This document shows, one piece after another, positions 1-5,518 of a DNA stretch of 8,092 nucleotides. Location: the NCBI GenBank assembly GCA_903898215.1, contig CAIUEQ010000337.1:1-8092 (forward strand), written 5' to 3'. The first letter of the stretch is position 1; every line of letters begins with the position of its first letter. The position numbers and the translations under genes are program-made. This DNA comes from an uncultured Bacteroidota bacterium (GTDB lineage: Bacteria; Bacteroidota; Bacteroidia; UKL13-3). Below the pieces are notes generated by a model. The model was given only the letters and a program-made list of their open reading frames with translations. It ran no database searches and was not told the origin of the DNA.

Positions 1-1175
1 AATTCAACTCTTCCTTCTTCTAATTTTTCAACCGATAAGAAATAATCTAATAATTCGGTGAGATTACTTACCGAACCTTTTATTTTTTTTACATGTTTCT
101 TGAATTTCTCTTCTTCGTTTTTTTCAAAATATTTTATAATCAGTTCGGTTGACGATAAGATCGTTGTGAGTGGTGTTCTGAATTCGTGAGAGGTCATCGA
201 AATAAATCGCGACTTTAATTCATTGAGTTCATTGGCTTTTTGAAGGGCGATACGTATTTGACTCTCGGCAAGTTTACGTTCTGTAATATCTTGTGTGAAG
301 CCTATAAGTCGTTCAGGATTGCCATCTTCGTCATTCTCAATATTCCATTCACTGTATACATAAATGATTTTTTTTGATGGAAGGATAAATTTTAATTCGG
401 TTTGATAAGGAGATGTTTTTTTTACAAATGCATTTTTTATTCCTCTTAATTTTTTCAAATCATCAGGGTGAATTATTTTTTGAAGACCTTGAAAACTATG
501 GTCAAATTCATTGCTTTTTCTATTGACGATTGTATAAAACTCAGGGCTAAATTCTATCTTATCATTTGAAATATTCCAAATAAATGCTGCCGATCGTCCA
601 ATGCGATGTGCTTCGTGCAGCAACATTTCGCGGTTTAATAATTGAGCTTCTGTTTTCTTATTTTCAGAGATCTGATTTTCGAGGGTTCTGTTTGTTAATT
701 CAAGAGCTTTTACCACACCTTCAAGTTCTTTCGTTCTTAAAGTAACACGTTTTTCTAAATCAAAATTCAGCTCTTTTATTTTGTTCAGATTGTTTGCATG
801 TTCAAGTGAATATCGGATAGAACGGTCGAGTTCTGTTGCACTGATATTTCCTTTGATGAGGTAGTCAGAAGCACCGGCTTTCATAGCTTCTTCATCTAGT
901 TCAACATTCCCCATTCCTGTTAATAAAATAAAAGGAGCTGTGATATTTTTATTTCGAGCTTCTTGAATAATATCTAATCCGATATGGTTTCCAAGTTTAT
1001 AATCCAGCAAATAAACGGCATACTGATTCTTATCGAAAAGTTGTAATGCCTTTTCATAACTTTCCACCCAATCAATTTTATATTTCTGGTGTGGAATGTC
1101 TTCTATAAGATGTCGAGTAATGATAAAGTCTTCTTCATCATCATCAATAAGAAGGATGTTTATAGCTTGATTCAT
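1..1175 (-). CDS. Receiver-PAS-histidine kinase hybrid, 3' end beyond the window
   Basis: Translating the minus strand from the ATG at 1175 gives 391 codons with no stop, so the gene is open at the left edge. Residues 1-120 are a receiver domain with acidic residues D11-D13, phospho-acceptor D58 (motif LLDYKLG), switch residue T86 and K108. Residues about 125-185 look like a coiled-coil linker. Residues about 186-302 are a PAS/PAC module, containing IIHPDD and ending in GFTQDITERK. The HisKA dimerisation domain follows, with H-box MTSHEFRTPL and H330 as the likely phosphorylated histidine. The ATPase domain would lie outside the window. No signal peptide or membrane segment is seen, so it should be cytoplasmic. 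The start is well supported: the ATG directly follows the TAG stop of the upstream response regulator (0 nt between them), which suggests translational coupling. With a receiver at its N-terminus it is likely an intermediate that takes phosphate, or an allosteric signal, from the upstream pair. The ligand of its PAS domain is unknown. Confidence 0.93.
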   Translation of the reverse strand, partial: MNQAINILLIDDDEEDFIITRHLIEDIPHQKYKIDWVESYEKALQLFDKNQYAVYLLDYKLGNHIGLDIIQEARNKNITAPFILLTGMGNVELDEEAMKAGASDYLIKGNISATELDRSIRYSLEHANNLNKIKELNFDLEKRVTLRTKELEGVVKALELTNRTLENQISENKKTEAQLLNREMLLHEAHRIGRSAAFIWNISNDKIEFSPEFYTIVNRKSNEFDHSFQGLQKIIHPDDLKKLRGIKNAFVKKTSPYQTELKFILPSKKIIYVYSEWNIENDEDGNPERLIGFTQDITERKLAESQIRIALQKANELNELKSRFISMTSHEFRTPLTTILSSTELIIKYFEKNEEEKFKKHVKKIKGSVSNLTELLDYFLSVEKLEEGRVE

Positions 1176-1616
1176 CTATGGTAATTCTACAATTTCGAGC
1201 CAGTATTTTCCAATTGTTTGCATCACATTTACCATCCCGTTAAATGTAACAGGTTTAGTAATAAATGAGTTTACCCCTAAATTATACGAGCGAAGAATAT
1301 CTTCTTCAGCTTTAGATGTTGTGAGAATAATTACCGGAATTTTTTTAAACACTTCTGATGATTTTATTTCCTTAAGCGCTTCTCTTCCGTCTTTACGTGG
1401 CATATTTAAATCAAGTAAAATAATACCAGGTAAAGGGTATTCTTTAATATCAGCATATTTGCCTCGATTGTTTAAATAATCCATAAGTTCTTCTCCGTCT
1501 TCAACAAAATCAATCCGATTAACTAAACGACTTTCAAGCATTGCATCTCTTGTGAGCATGCGATCTTCTTCGTCATCTTCAGCAATTAGGATATGTATGG
1601 TGTTTGGTTTCATCAT
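1176..1616 (-). CDS. Single-domain response regulator (CheY/Rcp1-like receiver)
   Basis: This 146-residue protein is a receiver domain and nothing else. It has an acidic pocket (E13, D14, D15), phospho-acceptor D69 in the motif LLDLNMPRKDG, T99 in ILTTS and K121 in the KP dipeptide. The LNMPRKDGREAL stretch and the long loop before the phosphorylation site resemble Rcp1, the partner of cyanobacterial phytochrome kinases. There is no output domain, so it cannot bind DNA itself and probably shuttles phosphate or works by protein contact. It lies 5 nt after the stop of the upstream PAS kinase and its own stop touches the start of the receiver-PAS kinase, so the three form one transcription unit. 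The natural inference is that the upstream kinase phosphorylates it. Two adjacent ATG codons (1616 and 1613) are possible starts; the first is used here. Confidence 0.95.
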   Translation of the reverse strand: MMKPNTIHILIAEDDEEDRMLTRDAMLESRLVNRIDFVEDGEELMDYLNNRGKYADIKEYPLPGIILLDLNMPRKDGREALKEIKSSEVFKKIPVIILTTSKAEEDILRSYNLGVNSFITKPVTFNGMVNVMQTIGKYWLEIVELP

Positions 1617-1621
1617 TATTT

Positions 1622-2752
1622 TTAATTTAGTGGATTTGCAGGAAGGGTAACAATAAAAGTAGCGCCATTGTTTAAAACGCTTTTTGCTTCAATATTTCCA
1701 TTATGTCTGGAAACGATTTTTTTACATATCGCGAGTCCTATTCCAGATCCTTCATATTTTTGTCCATGCAATTTTTGGAATACAGTAAATATTTTCTCTA
1801 AATATTTTTCGTCAAATCCAATTCCATTATCTTCAAATAAAATACGCACATAAATTTCTTTTTCACCTTGATAATTTTCTTCTTCAAAAATTGATGAAGT
1901 GATTTTTATCAATGGTTTTTTATCAGGATGAGAAAATTTAATGGAGTTGCTAATAAGGTTTTGAAAAAGCTGACGAATTTGTGTTGGGTCTGCTTTTATT
2001 TTTGGAAGTTCTTCTGCAATTATTTCTGCTTGATTTTTTTCAATCAACACTTCTATGTCTTCTTTAACATGGGCAAGAATTTCATTCAGATCAATTTCAA
2101 TAAAAGGCTCTAACTTGCTTGTTAATCTTGATAGTCGGAGCAGATCATTTATGAGGTTTTGCATCCTGGAAGCAGCATTTAAAATGCGCTGAAGATGATC
2201 AACTCCTTCTCCTGAAAGGTTAGCCGATTCTTTCTGCATTAACCTATCGCCAAAGGCTTGTATTTTTCTTAATGGTTCTTGTAAATCGTGCGAGGAAATG
2301 TATGCGAAATCCTGAAGTTCGGAATTGGAGTGTTCTAATTTTAAAGCATATTCACGAATATGTTCTTCTGCTTTTTTTAATTCTGTGATATCATGAATTA
2401 TTCCTGCAAAAATTTTCCTGTCTTCAAGTTGAATCTCACTCACACTTAAAAAAAACGGAAAGGTTGTTCCATCTTTTCTTTTACCTAAAACCTCTCTTCC
2501 AATACCAATGATTTTTTTCTCTCCCGTATCGTGGTAGTTTTTCATGTACCTATCGTGTTTGCTGTGATAGGGTTCAGGCATAAGCATGTTTATGTTTTGT
2601 CCATAAACATCTTCATTGTTATATCCAAACATCTTTGCTGCTGCAGGATTTATTGATTCGAGCTTTCCTCTATCATCAATAGTGATTATTCCGTCAATAG
2701 CATTGTCAAATATTGCACGAAGCTTAGAGGCATTTTCTTTTTCAATGGGCAT
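1622..2752 (-). CDS. FixL-like PAS sensor histidine kinase
   Basis: This 376-residue soluble kinase has a PAS domain at about 8-125, a short helix, HisKA at about 140-210 and HATPase_c at about 255-374. The H-box is SSHDLQEPLRK with H155. The N-box is NLISNSIKF (N265, N269), the G1 box is EDNGIGF (D308-G312), the F-box lies around 321-325 and the G2 box is GSGIGLA (G335-G339). The H-box type matches phytochrome-like kinases that work with Rcp1-type receivers, and such a receiver follows 5 nt downstream. The PAS domain is strikingly FixL-like: it has MPEP, H66 in KHD, IIGIGR with R86, and KRKDGTTFP. In Bradyrhizobium FixL, H200 binds haem and R220 contacts O2, 20 residues apart; H66 and R86 have the same spacing. 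Haem binding is therefore possible but unproven, since FixL-like PAS domains also occur in kinases not shown to bind haem. No membrane segments are seen. It is the first gene of the operon. Confidence 0.95.
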   Translation of the reverse strand: MPIEKENASKLRAIFDNAIDGIITIDDRGKLESINPAAAKMFGYNNEDVYGQNINMLMPEPYHSKHDRYMKNYHDTGEKKIIGIGREVLGKRKDGTTFPFFLSVSEIQLEDRKIFAGIIHDITELKKAEEHIREYALKLEHSNSELQDFAYISSHDLQEPLRKIQAFGDRLMQKESANLSGEGVDHLQRILNAASRMQNLINDLLRLSRLTSKLEPFIEIDLNEILAHVKEDIEVLIEKNQAEIIAEELPKIKADPTQIRQLFQNLISNSIKFSHPDKKPLIKITSSIFEEENYQGEKEIYVRILFEDNGIGFDEKYLEKIFTVFQKLHGQKYEGSGIGLAICKKIVSRHNGNIEAKSVLNNGATFIVTLPANPLN

Positions 2753-2962
2753 TTTAAGTAATTATTAGGCGTGTAAATATATTAAAATTTGCAATGCTTT
2801 TCACATCAAAACCAACTATCGGTTTAATTCTGTTTTTTATCATTTGATTTACAGCCTCTCAAAATTTTCAATACCTGACCTAAATCATTTCACTTCATGA
2901 CAAATGTCACTGTACAAATGCTAATGAAAGGATACCGTTGCAGCCTAATTAAAAATAAAAAC
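2753..2962. promoter_or_regulatory. Divergent intergenic region between the kinase operon and tpl
   Basis: This 210-nt gap must carry the start signals for the leftward signalling operon and the rightward lyase gene. On the minus strand a TATATTTA (about 2775-2782) resembles the Bacteroidota -7 element TAnnTTTG in 7 of 8 positions, but the nearest upstream TTTG is about 25 nt away, further than the usual 19-21, so I do not call a promoter. On the plus strand, AAACC at 2809-2813 can pair with GGTTT at 2821-2825, and an overlapping ATCAAA at 2805-2810 can pair with TTTGAT at 2843-2848. These pairings exclude each other and are weak. The 66 nt before the tpl start are an open reading frame extension but align with nothing in the enzyme family, so they are treated as leader. 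Confidence 0.35.
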
Positions 2963-4342
2963 ATGGAAAGAAGTTCGTGGGCAGAGCCCTTTAAAATTAA
3001 GATGGTGGAATTGTTAAAAATGACCACCCTTGCCGAGCGTAAAAAAGCAATTAAAGAAGCCGGTTACAACACATTTTTATTAAAATCAAAAGACGTTTAT
3101 ATTGATTTGTTAACTGATAGTGGAACATCTGCAATGAGCGATCAACAATGGTCGGGAATGATGATGGGTGATGAATCGTATGCAGGAAGTGAAAATTATT
3201 ATCACTTAGAAGATGCAGTAAAAAAATATTATGGCTACAAATATTTAATTCCAACTCACCAAGGTCGTGCTGCCGAACATATTATTTCAAAAATCATGAT
3301 CAAACCCGGAGATATTATTCCCGGAAATATGTATTTCACCACCACACGTTTGCACCAGGAATTAGCCGGAGGAACATTTATTGATGTGATTGTTGATGAA
3401 GCTCACGATCCTGAAAGCATGCATCCGTTTAAAGGTAACATTGATATTCAAAAATTAACTGATGTGATCAAAAAATACGGAGCGAAAAAAATTCCTTACG
3501 TATGTGTTGCTTCTACTGTGAATATGGCAGGCGGCCAACCGATTTCAATGGAGAATCTTAAAGCTGTTAGAGCACTTACGCTTAAGCACGGAATAAAAAT
3601 TATTCATGATATGACACGTGTTGCTGAAAATGCTTGGTTCATTCAACAACGTGAAAAAGGATATGCAAAAAAATCTGTTGCTGCTATTGTTAAAGAAACT
3701 TGTTCGTTAACTGATGGTGGAACCATGAGTGCAAAAAAAGATGCAATGGTTAACATTGGTGGATTTTTAGCAGTGAATGATTGGGATATTTTTGAAGAAG
3801 CTCGTAACATGGTTGTGGTATACGAAGGGTTACATACTTATGGTGGTTTGGCAGGACGTGATATGGAAGCAATGGCAATTGGAATAGCTGAATCAGTAAG
3901 TGATGCACATATGAATGCCCGTATCGGACAAGTATTATATTTAGGAGATAAATTAATTGACTTTGGTGTTCCGATTGTTCAACCAACCGGTGGACATGGA
4001 ATTTTTATTGATGCAAAAAAGTTTTTGCCTCAATTAACACAAGATCAATTTCCGGCTCAAACTTTAGCTGCCGAATTATATGTTGAATCAGGAATTCGTT
4101 CGATGGAACGCGGTATTGTTTCGGCAGGAAGAAATGCAAAAACAGGAAAAAATTATTACCCGAAATTAGAATTGGTAAGATTAACAATTCCTCGCAGAGT
4201 ATATACACAAGCTCATATGGATGTTGTGGCCGAATCGGTTGCTGTTGTGCATCACAGACGCGCTAAAATAAAAGGATTAAAAATGGTTTACGAACCAAAA
4301 TACCTGAGATTTTTCCAGGCAATGTTCGAACCGATAAAGTAA
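2963..4342 (+). CDS. tpl: Tyrosine phenol-lyase (TPL/tryptophanase family, PLP enzyme)
   Basis: The family carries out PLP- and K+-dependent beta-elimination of aromatic amino acids; tyrosine phenol-lyase turns L-tyrosine into phenol, pyruvate and ammonia. From the ATG at 2963 the protein has 459 residues, against 456 for the Citrobacter enzyme as I recall it. Known functional residues fall into place with a constant +2 offset: Y73, N187, D216, R219, PLP lysine K259 in MSAKKD, Y293, and R406. The residues that separate the two activities are of the tyrosine type: T126 in NMYFTTTR (Asp in tryptophanase), M381-E382-R383 in RSMERG (tryptophanase has VEIG there), and F450-F451 in LRFF (His-Phe in tryptophanase). 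An upstream in-frame ATG at 2897 would add 22 residues with no counterpart in the family; the chosen ATG follows an A-rich leader typical of Bacteroidota. The gene is monocistronic and divergent from the kinase operon. Automated pipelines may call it tryptophanase. Confidence 0.93.
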   Translation: MERSSWAEPFKIKMVELLKMTTLAERKKAIKEAGYNTFLLKSKDVYIDLLTDSGTSAMSDQQWSGMMMGDESYAGSENYYHLEDAVKKYYGYKYLIPTHQGRAAEHIISKIMIKPGDIIPGNMYFTTTRLHQELAGGTFIDVIVDEAHDPESMHPFKGNIDIQKLTDVIKKYGAKKIPYVCVASTVNMAGGQPISMENLKAVRALTLKHGIKIIHDMTRVAENAWFIQQREKGYAKKSVAAIVKETCSLTDGGTMSAKKDAMVNIGGFLAVNDWDIFEEARNMVVVYEGLHTYGGLAGRDMEAMAIGIAESVSDAHMNARIGQVLYLGDKLIDFGVPIVQPTGGHGIFIDAKKFLPQLTQDQFPAQTLAAELYVESGIRSMERGIVSAGRNAKTGKNYYPKLELVRLTIPRRVYTQAHMDVVAESVAVVHHRRAKIKGLKMVYEPKYLRFFQAMFEPIK

Positions 4343-4370
4343 TATTTTAGGTAGATTAATTTTGTTTACT

Positions 4371-4396
4371 AAGCGCACTGGGGAGTGCGCTTTTTT
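4371..4396 (+). terminator. Intrinsic terminator of tpl
   Basis: AAGCGCACT (4371-4379) pairs perfectly over 9 bp with AGTGCGCTT (4384-4392) around a GGGG loop, and a T-run reaches 4396. It lies 28 nt after the tpl stop codon. Read on the minus strand the hairpin is followed by AGTAAAC rather than a T-run, so it should act mainly on rightward transcription. Confidence 0.92.
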
Positions 4397-4412
4397 ATTT
4401 ATAAAATCTTAT

Positions 4413-4468
4413 ACATTTCTCTCAATAAAATCAATCAAAGAGTGGATGTATTTTATTTAAATTTCCTG
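4413..4468 (-). pseudogene. Detached copy of the gmhA 3' end
   Basis: These 56 nt align without gaps to 4942-4997, the last 19 codons of the intact gmhA, with 47 of 56 bases identical by hand count. Read in the gmhA frame it encodes QEI-stop-IKYIHSLIDFIERNV followed by TAA, against QEIHIKCIHSLIDFIERNV in the intact gene. Most differences are synonymous, for example in the HSLID codons, so this copy diverged while it was still coding and later gained a stop. It begins directly after the stop codon of the 84-codon gene and lies in the same orientation as gmhA. It is a direct repeat with the true gmhA end and brackets the small-gene cassette between them. It probably marks an insertion or recombination boundary. 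Confidence 0.85.
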
Positions 4469-4723
4469 TTAAGCAACTAGATCAATTTTAACATTAAACC
4501 CAAGTTTATGGATGATGTTGTCGCAATCTTCCCAAAGTAATCCAAAAGCGTTTACATCTATTAAACCAATTTTGGCAAGTGTTTCAGAAATTTCTTTTTC
4601 GTGATTATTCTCGAAGTCTGATTGCATCATTGCATTCTCAGCCCAATTAACGATTTGAGTCAAACTCATTTTCCCTTGCATATATGCAAGCAAATTTTCT
4701 GCAATATTTTTTCGAGTTATCAT
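4469..4723 (-). CDS. Small hypothetical protein (84 aa), second gene of a two-gene cassette
   Basis: I do not recognise a named family. The protein is acidic and soluble, with no signal peptide or membrane segment. It appears to be mostly helical: a basic N-terminal helix (ITRKNIAENLLAYMQ), a second helix around NWAENAMM, and a C-terminal part with LLWEDCDNIIHKLGF. Its ATG overlaps the TGA stop of the preceding broken gene (4720-4945) in an ATGA arrangement, the coupling typical of paired genes such as toxin-antitoxin modules or effector-immunity pairs. A real gene rather than a chance ORF is supported by this overlap and by its position between the two gmhA 3' ends. The stop codon is followed at once by the detached gmhA tail. 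An antitoxin-like role is only an inference from gene order and size. Confidence 0.72.
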   Translation of the reverse strand: MITRKNIAENLLAYMQGKMSLTQIVNWAENAMMQSDFENNHEKEISETLAKIGLIDVNAFGLLWEDCDNIIHKLGFNVKIDLVA

Positions 4724-4945
4724 TTTATTATTTTTATGTGTCCCTTGTCAACAGGATATTTTTCATGTATTTCTACTAGTTCATTTTTCTCATTAAATAT
4801 CTCCTGCCAAAAACGAATTGTCTCTTCAAATTTATCAACCTCTTTTCCCTTTTAATTCAAACCAATAAATTCTTCTTCCATTTGGAAATGTATCCCAATT
4901 TCCAAATGCTTTTTCATTTTTATTTCTTTTCGAGATTTCAAACAT
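4720..4945 (-). pseudogene. Frameshifted small gene, first gene of the cassette
   Basis: Two overlapping frames together read like one small protein. The first, open from an ATG at 4945 that overlaps the gmhA stop region, gives 36 residues including KAFGNWDTFPNGRR and IYWFELKGKRG, and stops at 4835-4837. The second frame, open from 4851 to the TGA at 4720-4722, gives 43 residues including TIRFWQEIFNEKN and VEIHEKYPVDKGHIK and has no start codon of its own. Its stop overlaps the ATG of the 84-codon gene. The frame change falls at AAAAGAGGTTG (4836-4846), which reads K-R-G in one frame and K-E-V-D in the other. A deletion between two copies of this short sequence would explain that. The first few residues, up to about KNE, may be fortuitous readthrough of the gmhA junction. 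The function is unknown; I cannot name the family. Confidence 0.68.
4879..4908. repeat. Perfect 11-bp inverted repeat
   Basis: CATTTGGAAAT (4879-4889) and ATTTCCAAATG (4898-4908) are exact reverse complements separated by 8 nt. They lie inside the broken small gene, in the part encoding A-F-G-N-W-D-T-F-P-N-G. There is no T-run on either side, so it is not an intrinsic terminator. It could be an operator, a recombination site or a by-product of the codons. Confidence 0.7.
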
Positions 4946-5504
4946 TTCTCTCAATAAAATCGATGAGCGAGTGAATGCATTTGATATGAATTTCCTGAGC
5001 ACGGTCGGCATATTTTGAGTGTGGTGCTCTGATTTCTACATCACATAAACCATCCATTTTCCCTCCGTCTTTTCCTGTTAATCCAACTATTTTGATTCCT
5101 TTCTTTTTTGCTGCTTCAATGGCATTCAATACGTTTTTTGAATTTCCGCTGGTTGAAATTCCAAGCAACACATCACCTTCATTTCCTAAAGCTTCAAGGT
5201 ATCTCGAAAAAATAAATTCATAGCCGTAATCATTTCCAACACATGAAATATGAGTAGGGTCGGAAATTGAAACTGCAGCCAAAGCTTTTCTGTCGTTACG
5301 ATAACGACCGGATAGTTCCTCAGCAAAATGCATGGCATCACTCATGCTTCCTCCATTGCCACACGAAATAATTTTCTTTCCATTTTGCAAAGCTGTTACC
5401 ATCAACTTTCCGGCAGCTTCAATGTTTTTAAAATTATTTTCGTCAGCTAAAAAATTATTGAGCACTTGCTGTGCTTCTTCAAAATGTTGTTTGATTGAAT
5501 TCAT
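4938..5504 (-). CDS. gmhA: Sedoheptulose-7-phosphate isomerase GmhA
   Basis: GmhA converts sedoheptulose 7-phosphate to D-glycero-D-manno-heptose 7-phosphate, the first step toward the heptoses of the lipopolysaccharide core and of some surface glycans. The 188-residue protein is close to E. coli GmhA (192 residues) along its whole length. It shows the SIS-fold motifs SCGNGGS (47-53), DAMHFAEELSGRYR (56-69), SHISCVGND-like THISCVGND (84-92), LLGISTSGNS (113-122) and LTGKDGGKM (142-150). The catalytic and metal residues H61, E65, Q172 and H180 of E. coli correspond here to H59, E63, Q170 and H178. It starts 14 nt after the T9SS cargo gene and is probably co-transcribed with it. No other heptose gene (hldE, gmhB) is in view. 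Its two ends are duplicated nearby: 5' end at 8037-8092 and 3' end at 4413-4468. The intact copy may therefore be a secondary or recombinant one. Confidence 0.96.
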   Translation of the reverse strand: MNSIKQHFEEAQQVLNNFLADENNFKNIEAAGKLMVTALQNGKKIISCGNGGSMSDAMHFAEELSGRYRNDRKALAAVSISDPTHISCVGNDYGYEFIFSRYLEALGNEGDVLLGISTSGNSKNVLNAIEAAKKKGIKIVGLTGKDGGKMDGLCDVEIRAPHSKYADRAQEIHIKCIHSLIDFIERNV

Positions 5505-5518
5505 GTGTTTATTAGTGA

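Noticed and set aside
1..5. Sequence starts with AATTC and ends near GAATTC, hinting at EcoRI cloning ends
   Set aside because: The right end continues past the site to the ATG, and both occur naturally within coding sequence.
2771..2789. Possible TyrR-like box (TGTAAA followed by an A/T stretch) upstream of tpl
   Set aside because: The second half-site TTTACA is missing at the right spacing, and TyrR is an enterobacterial regulator.
2897..2962. Upstream in-frame ATG that would extend the lyase by 22 residues
   Set aside because: The extension has no counterpart in the family, whose members begin near the AEPFKIK motif, and the ATG at 2963 has a better A-rich context.
4371..4392. Bidirectional action of the tpl terminator
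   Set aside because: On the minus strand the stem is followed by AGTAAAC with no T-run, so only rightward termination is supported.
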